Notes under the pieces: model-generated
What the model was told of the DNA's origin: nothing
What the model saw: only the letters and a program-made list of their open reading frames with translations
The model's database searches: none
Shown: piece by piece, positions 55,181 to 64,000 of the stretch
Layout: the number at the start of each line of letters is the position of its first letter
Numbering within the stretch: the stretch's first letter is position 1
Program-made: the position numbers and the translations under genes
Origin: Priestia aryabhattai
GTDB lineage: Bacteria; Bacillota; Bacilli; Bacillales; Bacillaceae_H
Reading direction: 5' to 3'
Length of the DNA stretch: 64,000 nucleotides
Assembly (NCBI RefSeq): GCF_023715685.1
Contig: NZ_JAMBOQ010000001.1
Location: 1,178,001-1,242,000, forward strand

Positions 55181-56326
55181 ATGAGAATTGCTTTATTTAC
55201 GGATACATTTGCTCCGGAAGTTAACGGTGCTGCTAAAACACTTTATCAATTTACTCAGTATGTCAATTCAAAGCAAATTCCCATCCAGGTATTTGCTCCT
55301 GAATTTGCTCATGACCGTTCATTTTCAACGTATGTTCACCGTTCGCCTAGCATGCCGTTTTTCCTTTATCCAAACAGCCGCTTTTCATTGCCAAACGTTC
55401 TAAAAATTAAAAAGCAGCTGCAGGAATTCAATCCTTCTCTTATTCATTTGGCCACTCCTTTTACAATGGGGCTTTGCGGCTCCTATTATGGAAAAAGATT
55501 AGGTGTTCCTCTTGTCGGCTCTTATCATACCAATTTTGATGATTATTTATCTCACTATGAACTTGAGAAGATGCGTGTACCACTGCAAAAATATATGAAA
55601 TGGTTTTATAAACCTGTGCAAAAAATATTCGCTCCCTCTGAAGTGACCAAACAGCAGCTAGAAGAACAAGGGTTTCACAACGTAGCTATTTGGTCGCGAG
55701 GGGTAAATCACAAATTATTTCATCCCCACTATGACCGCTTTGATATTCGTATTAAATATAATATTAAAAAACCCTACATTTTAACGTATGTAGGAAGATT
55801 AGCTAAAGAAAAGAACGCTGATTTTTTACTGAAAATTGCACGATCTCTACCTGATCATATCCGCCATCAAATTCACTGGGTTATTGTGGGAGACGGCCCT
55901 TTAAAGGAACAAATGCAGCAGCAAGCATCTGAGCATATGACATTTACAGGCTTTCTTGAAGGTAAGCAACTTGCTCATATCTATTCATCATCTGATTTGT
56001 TTGTTTTTCCTTCAGAAACAGAAACCTTCGGAAATGTTGTACTGGAGTCTCTTGCTTCTGGAACTCCTGTGGTGGCAGCAAATGCAGGAGGAGTTAAACA
56101 GATGGTTCAGCACGGGCGAAATGGCTACCTTTGCAAACCTCACTCCTTAGAAGAATTCGGTTCGGCTATTACAGGTTTACTCGATGATTTGCACCAGCGG
56201 CTTCACTTTGGCCATGCAGCGAGACACTATGCTCTTACTCAATCATGGGATGCCATTTTTCAGCATTTGCTTTCAGAATATGAAGATGTCGTAGAAAAAT
56301 CCGCTGAAGATATTCAATGGGCATAA
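55181..56326 (+). CDS. GT4-family glycosyltransferase
   Basis: 381 residues, GT-B fold. N-terminal RIALFTDTFAPEVNGAAKTL and SYHTNFDDYL form the acceptor side; C-terminal TYVGRLAKEKNADFLLKIAR, VIVGDGPLKEQM and the EX7E donor motif in SETETFGNVVLESLASGTPV are typical of GT4 retaining enzymes such as mannosyl- and glucosyl-diacylglycerol synthases. Donor and acceptor cannot be set. The start at 55181 is behind AGGAGG. Pairing with a lipid phosphatase suggests glycolipid synthesis. Confidence 0.86.
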   Translation: MRIALFTDTFAPEVNGAAKTLYQFTQYVNSKQIPIQVFAPEFAHDRSFSTYVHRSPSMPFFLYPNSRFSLPNVLKIKKQLQEFNPSLIHLATPFTMGLCGSYYGKRLGVPLVGSYHTNFDDYLSHYELEKMRVPLQKYMKWFYKPVQKIFAPSEVTKQQLEEQGFHNVAIWSRGVNHKLFHPHYDRFDIRIKYNIKKPYILTYVGRLAKEKNADFLLKIARSLPDHIRHQIHWVIVGDGPLKEQMQQQASEHMTFTGFLEGKQLAHIYSSSDLFVFPSETETFGNVVLESLASGTPVVAANAGGVKQMVQHGRNGYLCKPHSLEEFGSAITGLLDDLHQRLHFGHAARHYALTQSWDAIFQHLLSEYEDVVEKSAEDIQWA

Positions 56327-56356
56327 AAAAAATCTCCGTTTTCACGGAGATTTTTT
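56325..56356. terminator. Shared terminator of the GT4 gene and metK
   Basis: AATCTCCGT, TTTC and ACGGAGATT with A and T runs on both sides, between convergent genes. Confidence 0.87.
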
Positions 56357-56357
56357 A

Positions 56358-57560
56358 TTATTTAGCTAAAGCTTGAGTTTTTAATGTTTCAGCTTTGTCT
56401 GTGAACTCCCAAGGAAGCTCCACATCTGTACGACCAAAGTGACCGTAAGCTGCTGTTTGCTTATAAATCGGGCGACGTAAATCAAGCATTTTAATGATGC
56501 CTGCTGGACGTAGGTCAAAGTTTTTGCGTACTACATCTACTAGTACTTCTTCAGAAACTTTTCCTGTACCGAATGTATCAATTGAAATAGATACTGGTTG
56601 TGCAACACCAATTGCATATGCTAGTTGTACTTCACACTTATCAGCAAGATCAGCTGCTACAATGTTTTTCGCAACATAACGAGCTGCATAAGCTGCTGAA
56701 CGGTCTACTTTTGTTGCGTCCTTACCAGAGAATGCACCGCCGCCGTGACGAGCATATCCGCCATAAGTATCAACGATAATTTTACGACCAGTTAAACCAG
56801 CATCTCCTTGAGGGCCGCCGATTACGAAACGTCCTGTTGGGTTAATGAAATACTTTGTATTTTCATCAATTAACTCGTTTGGCACAACTGGATTAATAAC
56901 ATATTCTTTTAAGTTACGTTGAATTTGCTCTAACGTTACTTCTGGGTGATGCTGAGTTGAAATAACAATTGTATCGATGCGAACAGGTTTGTTGTTTTCA
57001 TCATATTCAACTGTTACTTGTGTTTTACCATCCGGGCGAAGGTAAGGAAGAATTTCTTCTTTACGTACTTCTGTTAGACGGCGAGCAAGTTTATGAGCTA
57101 ATGAAATTGGAAGAGGCATTAATTCTTTTGTTTCGTTACATGCATAACCAAACATTAACCCTTGGTCTCCAGCTCCTATTGCTTCGATTTCTTCATCTGA
57201 CATTTGACCTTCACGTGCTTCTAACGCTTGGTCTACACCAGCAGCGATATCAGCTGACTGCTCGTCGATAGATGTTAATACTGCACAAGTTTCAGCATCA
57301 AATCCGTATTTTGCACGAGTATAGCCAATTCCTTTAATTGTTTCACGAACTGTTTTAGGAATATCCACGTAAGTAGAAGTTGTAATTTCACCACTTACTA
57401 AAACTAAACCAGTTGTTACGCTTGTTTCACAAGCAACACGAGCATTTGGATCCTTTGCTAGGATAGCATCAAGAATTGAGTCAGAAATTTGGTCACAAAT
57501 TTTATCGGGATGTCCCTCTGTAACAGATTCTGACGTGAACAGACGACGTTGTGTTGACAT
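56358..57560 (-). CDS. metK: S-adenosylmethionine synthase
   Basis: Makes SAM from methionine and ATP. 400 residues with [20 protein letters not shown] near residue 16, [13 protein letters not shown] near residue 117, and [20 protein letters not shown] near residue 258 (the flexible P-loop-like segment). GGAGGAAAAC precedes the ATG at 57560. An S-box riboswitch controls it. Divergent from pckA as in B. subtilis. Confidence 0.97.
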   Translation of the reverse strand: MSTQRRLFTSESVTEGHPDKICDQISDSILDAILAKDPNARVACETSVTTGLVLVSGEITTSTYVDIPKTVRETIKGIGYTRAKYGFDAETCAVLTSIDEQSADIAAGVDQALEAREGQMSDEEIEAIGAGDQGLMFGYACNETKELMPLPISLAHKLARRLTEVRKEEILPYLRPDGKTQVTVEYDENNKPVRIDTIVISTQHHPEVTLEQIQRNLKEYVINPVVPNELIDENTKYFINPTGRFVIGGPQGDAGLTGRKIIVDTYGGYARHGGGAFSGKDATKVDRSAAYAARYVAKNIVAADLADKCEVQLAYAIGVAQPVSISIDTFGTGKVSEEVLVDVVRKNFDLRPAGIIKMLDLRRPIYKQTAAYGHFGRTDVELPWEFTDKAETLKTQALAK

Positions 57561-57637
57561 CAGTTTTCCTCCTTATAAATACGATACATTGTGATACGGT
57601 ACTCATTCCCTTATTTTCATTACACGTTAAAAAATAT

Positions 57638-57815
57638 AAAAAAACCTTTCCTTGTATCGAGGAAAGGTATCAAATTCTACATAAGCCTTTCACTCTTATC
57701 GATCAAGGTTGTGCCCTTGCATCAGGTTAGCACCTTATCGTCCACACAAAAAAATGACGATGGTTGCTGGGTTTCACAGGGCCTGTCCCTCCACCAGCTC
57801 GGGATAAGAGAGTAT
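57638..57815 (-). promoter_or_regulatory. SAM-I (S-box) riboswitch of metK
   Basis: On the minus strand the aptamer is closed by CTCTTATC/GATAAGAG (57803-57810 with 57693-57700). It contains the S-box blocks GAGGGACAGGCCC, GAAACCCAGCAACC, AGGTGCTAACCTGATGC and the downstream pairing strand. A terminator GGAAAGGT/ACCTTTCC (57638-57669) with T run follows. SAM binding should favour termination. Confidence 0.95.
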
Positions 57816-57840
57816 CCGTTCAAGGACATATAATACATGA

Positions 57841-58184
57841 AAAAGCGCTTCACTGTCAACAACATTCAAATGGAAATCATCTCTTTACGTTTGAATCTGT
57901 TTTAATGTAACATACTCAAATTTCAAAATAGTACACCTTATTAAGAATGATCACTAAGTTTGGTTAACAAGACAGATCAAAAAGAGACTTTCACTTGAAA
58001 TAACTTCACTTTTTTCGCTTCTAGCACATATATATGTGTCTAAAATAGGTATAACGTACATTTTTTTATAATACACAAACATTTTTAGTTAAATAGTATA
58101 GAATAATTAAATAAATGTGTTATACTAATTATAAATTTCAAACATTAATGAATAAATAATAGCTAAAAAAGGAAGGTAGTGCAC
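57841..58184. other. Intergenic control region of metK and pckA
   Basis: No gene. It contains a perfect 14-base palindrome CACATATATATGTG (58025-58038), the CcpN-like box before pckA, and AT-rich DNA in which the metK promoter must also lie. Confidence 0.55.
58116..58126 (+). promoter_or_regulatory. CcpN-type operator overlapping the pckA -10
   Basis: TGTGTTATACT fits the CcpN consensus TRTGHYATAYW as I remember it, and its TATACT half serves as a -10 about 60 bases before pckA. CcpN represses pckA and gapB during glycolysis in B. subtilis. ccpN itself is not in the window. Confidence 0.6.
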
Positions 58185-59774
58185 ATGAGTACTGTTGATA
58201 TGTCTATCGAATTAAATGGTTTGCTTCAATTAAAAACAACAAAACACCAATTATCTGTTCCACAACTTGTTGAAAAAATTCTAGCTCGACGCGAAGGAAC
58301 GCTGACTTCTACAGGTGCTGTGTCAGTCGAAACCGGAAAATATACAGGTCGCTCTCCTTTGGATAAATTTATTGTAAGCGATGCTGTGTCTTCAAAAACG
58401 GTTGAATGGGGACCTGTCAATCAGCCAATTTCTGCTCAGCGATTCGATGCGCTATACAAAAAAGTCTTAACCCACTTAAAGAAGCAGGATGAACTTTTTG
58501 TTTTTAATGGATATGCTGGAGCTGATAAAAAGTATCAGTTACCAATTCAAGTAGTTAATGAATTTGCATGGCACAACCTATTCGCTCAGCAGTTATTCAT
58601 TCGCCCTTCAGCTGAACAAAAAACAAATGATGATGTGAAGCCGTTTACAATTGTAGCAGCTCCAACATTCAAAGCTGATCCTGAAACAGACGGGACGAAT
58701 TCTGAAACCTTCATTATTCTTTCATTAGAGCGGCGCATTGTGCTAATTGGAGGAACTGAGTACGCTGGTGAAATGAAAAAATCTATTTTCTCAGTGATGA
58801 ACTTCTTGCTTCCTCAAAACAATATTCTATCCATGCACTGTTCTGCTAACGTAGGAGAAGAAGGTGACGTTGCATTATTCTTTGGTTTATCTGGAACGGG
58901 TAAAACAACGCTTTCTGCTGATGCAAATCGTCGTTTAATCGGAGATGACGAGCACGGTTGGTCAAGCTCTGGTGTATTTAATATTGAAGGAGGCTGCTAC
59001 GCGAAATGCATTCAGCTTTCTGAAGAAAAAGAACCGCAAATTTTTAATGCAATTCGCTTCGGCGCCGTACTGGAAAATGTAGTGTTAAATCAAAATACGA
59101 AAGTAGCAGATTACAATGATAATAGTTTAACAGAGAATACTCGTGCCGCTTATTCAATTGACTCTATTGATAATACGGTATTGCCAAGCGTCGCTGGGCA
59201 CCCTACAGCTATTGTCTTTTTAACTGCTGATGCCTTCGGCGTCTTGCCTCCAATCAGCAAGCTTACAAAAGAACAAGCGATGTACCATTTTCTGAGCGGA
59301 TATACTAGTAAGTTAGCTGGAACAGAACGCGGCGTAACATCGCCGCAGGCTACTTTCTCTACATGCTTTGGTGAGCCTTTCTTACCTCTTGCTCCAACAA
59401 CTTATGCAGAAATGCTAGGAAAGAAAATCGATGAACATAATGTAAATGTCTACCTTGTAAACACTGGATGGACCGGCGGTGAATACGGTGTGGGTGAACG
59501 AATGAAGTTAAGTTACACTCGAGCTATGGTTCAAGCAGCTCTTGAAGGAGAACTAGCTAATACCGAAACAGTAACAGATGCTATTTTTGGTTTATCGATT
59601 CCAACTCATGTTCCGGGAGTTCCTGATGAAGTGCTTCAGCCTTCTAAAGCATGGAACGATGCAACAGCTTATAACCAAAAAGCAACTGAGCTTGCCGCTA
59701 AATTCAAAGCTAATTTCAAGCGTTTTAATGATGTAGCATCTGACATTTCAACATTAGGCGGACCTAGAGTCTAA
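58185..59774 (+). CDS. pckA: Phosphoenolpyruvate carboxykinase (ATP)
   Basis: Converts oxaloacetate and ATP to PEP and CO2, the first step of gluconeogenesis. 529 residues. [14 protein letters not shown] near residue 45, the kinase loop [20 protein letters not shown] near residue 230, [20 protein letters not shown] (metal site) and [15 protein letters not shown] near residue 425. ATG at 58185 is 8 bases behind AAAAGGAAGG; a GTG at 58179 is in frame but closer to that site. The operator fits gluconeogenic control. Confidence 0.97.
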   Translation: MSTVDMSIELNGLLQLKTTKHQLSVPQLVEKILARREGTLTSTGAVSVETGKYTGRSPLDKFIVSDAVSSKTVEWGPVNQPISAQRFDALYKKVLTHLKKQDELFVFNGYAGADKKYQLPIQVVNEFAWHNLFAQQLFIRPSAEQKTNDDVKPFTIVAAPTFKADPETDGTNSETFIILSLERRIVLIGGTEYAGEMKKSIFSVMNFLLPQNNILSMHCSANVGEEGDVALFFGLSGTGKTTLSADANRRLIGDDEHGWSSSGVFNIEGGCYAKCIQLSEEKEPQIFNAIRFGAVLENVVLNQNTKVADYNDNSLTENTRAAYSIDSIDNTVLPSVAGHPTAIVFLTADAFGVLPPISKLTKEQAMYHFLSGYTSKLAGTERGVTSPQATFSTCFGEPFLPLAPTTYAEMLGKKIDEHNVNVYLVNTGWTGGEYGVGERMKLSYTRAMVQAALEGELANTETVTDAIFGLSIPTHVPGVPDEVLQPSKAWNDATAYNQKATELAAKFKANFKRFNDVASDISTLGGPRV

Positions 59775-59775
59775 T

Positions 59776-59810
59776 AAAAAACCGATCGTCTTATGGACGA
59801 TCGGTTTTTT
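59776..59810. terminator. Shared terminator of pckA and ytmB
   Basis: AACCGATCGTC, TTATG and GACGATCGGTT with A and T runs on the two sides, between convergent genes. Confidence 0.88.
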
Positions 59811-60051
59811 AGTTAGTCGAATATAATTTTGTCAGTTCATATGTGACAATGGTTTTTTCCTGCTCCATTTCTACCTTACGCACAACAGCAGTTCCAATAC
59901 ATTCTCCATTTTTCGTTTTGTGAATGTTTAATGGAATATCTAACGGATACAAACGATATCCTTTTTTCTCAATTTGAAAAATGTTATCCGTTACACGTTT
60001 TTCGTTGCCTTTTGTCACAATCATTGTATTTAATTCTAGTGGCATCCCCAT
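59809..60051 (-). CDS. ytmB: DUF2584 protein YtmB
   Basis: 80 residues (MPLELNTMIVTKGNEKRVTD, KKGYRLYPLDIPLNIHKTK, GTAVVRKVEMEQEKTIVTYE), matching the length and sequence pattern of B. subtilis YtmB. A small mixed beta protein of unknown function. ATG at 60051 behind GAGGAG; the GTG at 60069 lies before that site. Its 55-base distance to ytmA suggests an operon. Confidence 0.85.
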   Translation of the reverse strand: MGMPLELNTMIVTKGNEKRVTDNIFQIEKKGYRLYPLDIPLNIHKTKNGECIGTAVVRKVEMEQEKTIVTYELTKLYSTN

Positions 60052-60106
60052 TTTTTTCTCACTCCTCACTGTTATTCTACTTGTTTTTTCTATCGTAGCA
60101 TATCTT

Positions 60107-60889
60107 TTATTGCGCTTTCATCCACTTTGTTAACTTCTTCACCGTTTCTCGATTTTCTTTTGGTGGAAAAGCATGTGGAAAGTTTTCAAAGTACCAGCTG
60201 GTAACTTTTTTATTGGACTCTTTTAGTTTGGATTCGAGCTGATAGGAATGATCAATCGACACGTTTTTATCTTCTAAACCATGAATGAGCAAGACCGGCG
60301 GCTCGACGAGATGAGCACGATGCAAAGGTGTCCTCCATTCGTATCTTTCAGGATATTTAGCAGGAGTTCCTCCAATCACCCGCTTCATCATTCTTCTTAA
60401 ATCTTCCCTTTCTTCATATGTCAGCACCATATCCGTGACGCCTCCCCACAACACAAGAGAACGGCTGTCGTTTTTTTCAATTGCTGTGAGTAAAGCCATC
60501 ACTCCCCCTCTTGAAAACCCAAAGATATGAATGCGGTCATGGTTAACGTTGGGCAGCTGCTTCAGTAAATCGTAAGCTGCAAAAGCATCGTAACGATCAT
60601 CTCCTGCAAAATCTTCGTTTCCTTCTCCTCCTTGATTTCCCCTATAGAACGGAGCCATCACAATAAAACCTTGAGAAGCAAATTGAATGAGTCGAGCAGG
60701 ACGAACGGTTCCTACGTTCTTAATACCTCCTCTTAAGTATAAAAAGCCGTCATACATCCCTTTTTCTTTTGGCTCTGCGAGCATTCCTTTAATCTTAAGC
60801 CCTTGACATGCATATGTAATCACCCACAGCGCCACGCGAGGGTTTGGTGATGGGAAACGCTGTTTATGAAGAATTGTTCCATCTTTCAT
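60107..60889 (-). CDS. ytmA: Alpha/beta hydrolase YtmA (prolyl-oligopeptidase-like)
   Basis: 260-residue hydrolase of the S9 peptidase type. The nucleophile elbow is IHIFGFSRGGVMALLT, the acid region VLLIHGLEDKNVSIDHSYQL and the histidine FPHAFPPKENRE. An N-terminal KIKGMLAEPKEKGMYDGFLY segment provides the oxyanion region. It lacks the propeller of full oligopeptidases. Start ATG at 60889 behind GGAGG. Substrate unknown. Confidence 0.87.
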   Translation of the reverse strand: MKDGTILHKQRFPSPNPRVALWVITYACQGLKIKGMLAEPKEKGMYDGFLYLRGGIKNVGTVRPARLIQFASQGFIVMAPFYRGNQGGEGNEDFAGDDRYDAFAAYDLLKQLPNVNHDRIHIFGFSRGGVMALLTAIEKNDSRSLVLWGGVTDMVLTYEEREDLRRMMKRVIGGTPAKYPERYEWRTPLHRAHLVEPPVLLIHGLEDKNVSIDHSYQLESKLKESNKKVTSWYFENFPHAFPPKENRETVKKLTKWMKAQ

Positions 60890-61060
60890 TTTTTTCCTCC
60901 ATTCTTTATATAACTAGCCTGTTTTCTCCCGCTAAGGTGTACTTTCAATCGTTGACTAATACTTCTTTGATTTTCCACATGTTATATAGGCACTCACCTT
61001 CTTCTACTTTCTTACATACATTATCATAAAATATTTTATTCTTTTAAGGAGGTTTGCTTT

Positions 61061-62059
61061 ATGAAACCAATTAAATGGCTCTTTTCTTTGCTTGCTATTA
61101 TGATTTTACTCATTCCACTAATTAGCTGCAGCAAAACAACATCTGTACAAACGGTTCGTGTTGGTGAAGTAACTCGCTCTATCTTTTATGCTCCCCAGTA
61201 CATTGCTATTTCAAAAGGCTTTTTTGAAGAAGAAGGACTAAAGGTAGATTTAAAAACAACGTGGGGCGGAGATAAGACGATGACGTCACTTTTATCTGAC
61301 GGCATCGACGTCGCCTTAGTCGGCTCCGAAACTTCAATCTACGTATATGCACAGGGGTCTAGTGATCCCGTCATCAACTTTGCACAGCTAACCCAAACCG
61401 ACGGAACATTTCTAGTAGCGCGTAAAAAGGTTGATCAATTCTCATGGGATCAACTTAAAGGCAAAACGTTTCTTGGTCAGCGCAAAGGCGGCATGCCGCA
61501 AATGGTGGGGGAATATGTGCTGAAACAGCATAATATTGATCCTAAAAAAGATGTAAAACTCGTTCAAAACATTGATTTTGCTAACGTTGCGAATGCTTTT
61601 GCTTCTGGTACTGGAGATTACGTTCAATTATTTGAGCCAACGGCTAGTATTTTAGAGCAACAAGGAAAAGGACATATCGTTGCTTCCTTCGGAAAAGAAT
61701 CAGGAACAGTTCCTTATACAACATTTATGGCCAAAGAAAGCTATTTAAAAGATAACCCTGAAGCAGCAGCTAAATTTACTCGAGCTATTTATAAAGCACA
61801 AAAATGGGTGGACACACATAGCACAGAAGAAATTGCTGAAGTGGTTGCACCGTATTTTGAAGATACACCTAAAGAAACGCTAAAAACTGTTATTGACCGC
61901 TATAAATCCCAAAAATCCTTTGCAACAAACCCTTTATTAGATCAAAAAGAGTGGGATCATTTACAAACAATCATGGATGAATCTGGAGAACTTCCAAGAC
62001 ACATTGATCACAACAAGTTAGTCAACACAAAATTCGCCAAAGATGCAATGAGTGAGTAA
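61061..62059 (+). CDS. ytlA: ABC transporter substrate-binding lipoprotein YtlA
   Basis: 332 residues of the NMT1/THI5-SsuA-like family. Signal peptide WLFSLLAIMILLIPLISC with the lipobox LISC places the modified cysteine at residue 23, so the mature protein is a membrane-anchored receptor. Then VRVGEVTRSIFYAPQYIAIS and ISKGFFEEEGLKVDLKTTWG, typical of the aliphatic sulfonate/nitrate/pyrimidine-precursor binding group. AAGGAGG precedes the ATG. First of ytlACD. The ligand is unknown; no thiamine riboswitch is upstream. Confidence 0.88.
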   Translation: MKPIKWLFSLLAIMILLIPLISCSKTTSVQTVRVGEVTRSIFYAPQYIAISKGFFEEEGLKVDLKTTWGGDKTMTSLLSDGIDVALVGSETSIYVYAQGSSDPVINFAQLTQTDGTFLVARKKVDQFSWDQLKGKTFLGQRKGGMPQMVGEYVLKQHNIDPKKDVKLVQNIDFANVANAFASGTGDYVQLFEPTASILEQQGKGHIVASFGKESGTVPYTTFMAKESYLKDNPEAAAKFTRAIYKAQKWVDTHSTEEIAEVVAPYFEDTPKETLKTVIDRYKSQKSFATNPLLDQKEWDHLQTIMDESGELPRHIDHNKLVNTKFAKDAMSE

Positions 62060-62060
62060 T

Positions 62061-62831
62061 ATGACAAAACTTCACATTCAAGATGTTCAGCATATGTATC
62101 TTACGACAAAGTCTGCTACCACTGCACTTGAACATATTAATTTGTCTATTGAAGAAGGAGAATTTGTTTCCTTTCTCGGCCCCAGCGGATGTGGAAAAAC
62201 GACGCTTCTATCGATTATTGCAGGATTGATTGAACCAACGTCCGGCTTCGTCACAATAGACGGTGAAAATATCGGAACATCAGTCCCAAACATCGGTTAT
62301 ATGCTTCAACAAGATTATTTGTTTCCGTGGAAAACCATTAAAGAAAATATTTTACTTGGGCTTGAAATTCGCGGAGAGATAACAGATGAAACAGAGAGCA
62401 AAGCACTGTTACTCCTAAAAGAAATTGGTTTACAGGGCGTAGATAGCCTATATCCGCACCAGTTATCCGGAGGCATGAGACAACGCGTCGCTTTAGTCCG
62501 AACACTTGCCATTGATCCCGCTATTTTACTCTTAGATGAACCTTTTTCAGCACTTGATTTTCAAACAAAACTCAAGCTTGAAGAACTTGTCTCCAAAACG
62601 CTGATGACCTATAAAAAAACGGCCGTTTTGGTCACGCACGATATCGGCGAAGCTATTGCCATGAGCAGCCGAATCTTTTTATTCTCAGCCAAGCCGGGAA
62701 AAATCGCAAAAACATTTACGGTTCCTTCTATTTTACGAACCCTCTCTCCGTTTGAAGCACGACAGCACCCTGTCTATAACGACTTATTTATGGACATATG
62801 GAAGGAGCTTGATCAACTTGAAACCCACTAG
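62061..62831 (+). CDS. ytlC: ABC transporter ATP-binding protein YtlC
   Basis: 256 residues with Walker [17 protein letters not shown]-loop [12 protein letters not shown], signature [17 protein letters not shown], Walker [14 protein letters not shown] and H-loop [12 protein letters not shown], all intact. Pairs with YtlD permease and YtlA receptor. I chose the ATG at 62061, just after the ytlA stop; an in-frame GTG at 62052 would overlap ytlA by 8 bases. Ribosome-binding site weak (GTGAG). Confidence 0.9.
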   Translation: MTKLHIQDVQHMYLTTKSATTALEHINLSIEEGEFVSFLGPSGCGKTTLLSIIAGLIEPTSGFVTIDGENIGTSVPNIGYMLQQDYLFPWKTIKENILLGLEIRGEITDETESKALLLLKEIGLQGVDSLYPHQLSGGMRQRVALVRTLAIDPAILLLDEPFSALDFQTKLKLEELVSKTLMTYKKTAVLVTHDIGEAIAMSSRIFLFSAKPGKIAKTFTVPSILRTLSPFEARQHPVYNDLFMDIWKELDQLETH

Positions 62832-63624
62832 CTCCCTAGATACTCTTCATGAAAGCTACCTTCGCAAGGTTCGAGTCGAAAAACGATTAGTACTGAGCGT
62901 GCAGCTGATAATTTTCTTAGCCTTTTTTAGCTTATGGGAACTGGCTTCTCGTTTAAAGTGGATTGACCCCTTAATCTTCAGTTCCCCTACTAAAGTATGG
63001 CATTTATTTTTAATTAAACTTGCCGACGGCTCGCTAGCAGAACATATTGGTTTTACGTTATTTGAAACGGTTCTTGGCTTCATTTTAGGCACAGTGCTAG
63101 GTATTTTACTTGCAACGGCTCTTTGGTATTCAACTAGGCTTGCACATATATTAGACCCTTACCTCGTTATTTTAAACGCCATGCCAAAAGTAGCGCTGGG
63201 CCCTATTTTAATTGTAGCTATCGGTCCAGGATTTTTCTCAATCTTAACGATGGGGGCGATTATATCAGTTATTATTACATCCATCGTCGTTTACACAGCA
63301 TTTAAAGAAGTTGATACAAACTATATTAAATTACTAAAAAGCTTTGGAGCAACGAAAACCCGCTGTTTTAAAGAAGCAATTTTGCCAGCTTCCATGCCTG
63401 CTATTATTTCCACATTTAAAGTAAATGTCGGCTTATCTTGGGTAGGAGTCATCGTAGGAGAATTTTTAGTTTCTTCGAAAGGGCTTGGATATATGATTAT
63501 TTATGGTTTCCAAGTCTTCAACTTTACTCTTGTTCTTCTCAGCTTATTATTAATTGCCATTTTCGCTACGATTATGTACCAAGGCGTTGCTTATTTAGAA
63601 AAAAAATTGATCAGACGCTCATAA
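62818..63624 (+). CDS. ytlD: ABC transporter permease YtlD
   Basis: 268-residue membrane protein of the BPD_transp_1 type with six helices, including [38 protein letters not shown] and [20 protein letters not shown]. The EAA-loop motif is [20 protein letters not shown]. Start is TTG at 62818 behind AAGGAG; it overlaps ytlC by 14 bases, consistent with coupling. A longer frame from 62752 would overlap by 80 bases. Last of ytlACD. Confidence 0.9.
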   Translation: MKPTSSLDTLHESYLRKVRVEKRLVLSVQLIIFLAFFSLWELASRLKWIDPLIFSSPTKVWHLFLIKLADGSLAEHIGFTLFETVLGFILGTVLGILLATALWYSTRLAHILDPYLVILNAMPKVALGPILIVAIGPGFFSILTMGAIISVIITSIVVYTAFKEVDTNYIKLLKSFGATKTRCFKEAILPASMPAIISTFKVNVGLSWVGVIVGEFLVSSKGLGYMIIYGFQVFNFTLVLLSLLLIAIFATIMYQGVAYLEKKLIRRS

Positions 63625-63655
63625 AAAAATACCCCCGTACAAACGGGGGTATTTT
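63623..63655. terminator. Shared terminator of ytlACD and ytkD
   Basis: AATACCCCCGT, ACAA and ACGGGGGTATT with A and T runs on both sides, between convergent genes. Confidence 0.85.
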
Positions 63656-63671
63656 CATTGATATGATGCTT

Positions 63672-64000
63672 TTACAAAAATGTTCGCTTTACATATTTCA
63701 TTACATATTGCAAAACATTATCTTTCATGATGAAGCTGTACGCATCATCTTGTTGAATGCCCGAAGGTAGTTCATCAATCATTACGGGACCATCCGTTTC
63801 CATGTAGTCTTCTTTTTTAATTACATTTCCAATAGTAGCAAAATAAATATTTTTAATAATGGTCTTTCCTTTACTTACTACTTTATATTGCCCAATATAA
63901 GTTAAAGAAGAGACTTCTCCGCCTGTTTCTTCAAATACTTCTCGAACCGCTGCTTCTTCTGGTACTTCATTGCCTTCTAGTTTTCCTCCGGGAAATTCTA
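63672..64000 (-). CDS. ytkD: Nudix hydrolase YtkD (5' part outside window)
   Basis: The minus strand encodes the last 109 residues of a Nudix protein. The Nudix box is complete (GGKLEGNEVPEEAAVREVFE followed by ETGG). Then SLTYIGQYKVVSKGKTIIKN and IYFATIGNVIKKEDYMETDG, ending in YVMKYVKRTFL. YtkD of B. subtilis is a nucleoside triphosphatase that can hydrolyse 8-oxo-dGTP and is also expressed during sporulation. The start is past base 64000. Confidence 0.88.
   Translation of the reverse strand, partial: EFPGGKLEGNEVPEEAAVREVFEETGGEVSSLTYIGQYKVVSKGKTIIKNIYFATIGNVIKKEDYMETDGPVMIDELPSGIQQDDAYSFIMKDNVLQYVMKYVKRTFL

Noticed and set aside
60890..61060. Possible thiamine riboswitch before ytlA, expected for some NMT1-type importers.
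   Set aside because: None of the conserved THI-box blocks could be found.

Overview
The window reads as a stretch of low-GC Firmicutes chromosome from a Bacillus-type, spore-forming organism, most likely Priestia (Bacillus) megaterium. Gene content and order follow the Bacillus subtilis block ezrA-hisJ-refZ-ytsP-rpsD-tyrS-acsA/acuABC-motSP-ccpA-aroA-ytxJ-ytxHG-murC-sftA-ytpRQP-ytoP-ytzB-ytnP-trmB-ytzH-ytmP-amyX-thpR-ytkP-pepV-ytzE-ytzG-murJ-ytfP-cse60-ytwF-leuS-yttB-ytzC-ytqAB-ytpBA-ytoA-metK/pckA-ytmBA-ytlACD-ytkD. The 332-residue CcpA agrees almost residue for residue with the B. megaterium CcpA I remember. Names were assigned from recall of families and motifs; no database search was run.

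Region by region. 1-4.6 kb: cell division (ezrA, cut by the window edge; refZ), histidine synthesis, methionine sulfoxide repair and ribosomal protein S4 with its long leader. 4.6-15 kb: tyrS with a T-box, then acetyl-CoA synthetase divergent from its control operon acuABC with a cre-like site, the sodium stator genes motPS, the catabolite regulator ccpA, and DAHP synthase/chorismate mutase. 15-24.5 kb: an intergenic repeat element, a bacilliredoxin, a broken reading frame, the sigma-B-type ytxGH pair, an M29 aminopeptidase, murC, a gene of unknown function, and the DNA translocase sftA. 24.5-36 kb: a thiol/tRNA-binding cluster (ytpRQP), peptidase, lactonase, tRNA methyltransferase, pullulanase and RNA phosphodiesterase. 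36-43.8 kb: cysteine synthase, dipeptidase, small regulators, pseudouridine synthase, lipid II flippase, a flavoprotein, a sporulation protein and a rhodanese. 43.8-50.4 kb: leuS with a T-box, a GntP permease and an MFS exporter. 50.4-57.6 kb: radical SAM enzyme, sesquarterpene and bacilysocin genes, a PAP2 phosphatase plus GT4 glycosyltransferase pair, and metK with a SAM riboswitch. 57.8-64 kb: pckA with a CcpN-type box, small conserved genes, the ytlACD ABC importer and the 3' part of a Nudix hydrolase.

The common theme is core metabolism and its control: acetate activation and gluconeogenesis (acsA, acuABC, pckA) sit near their regulator ccpA, and three riboswitch-class leaders (two T-boxes, one S-box) can be read directly. 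Most genes are on the minus strand, and most gene ends carry a clear intrinsic terminator, several serving both strands.

I found no phage, insertion sequence, CRISPR array, defence island or obviously new multi-gene system. The less-explained material is at small scale: a large intergenic inverted-repeat element (15.1-15.5 kb), a compact set of unassigned hairpins between ytwF and leuS (43.9-44.05 kb), a nested hairpin after sftA, a hairpin holding the ytzH ribosome-binding site, several very small candidate genes, one decayed gene and one unknown gene between murC and sftA.
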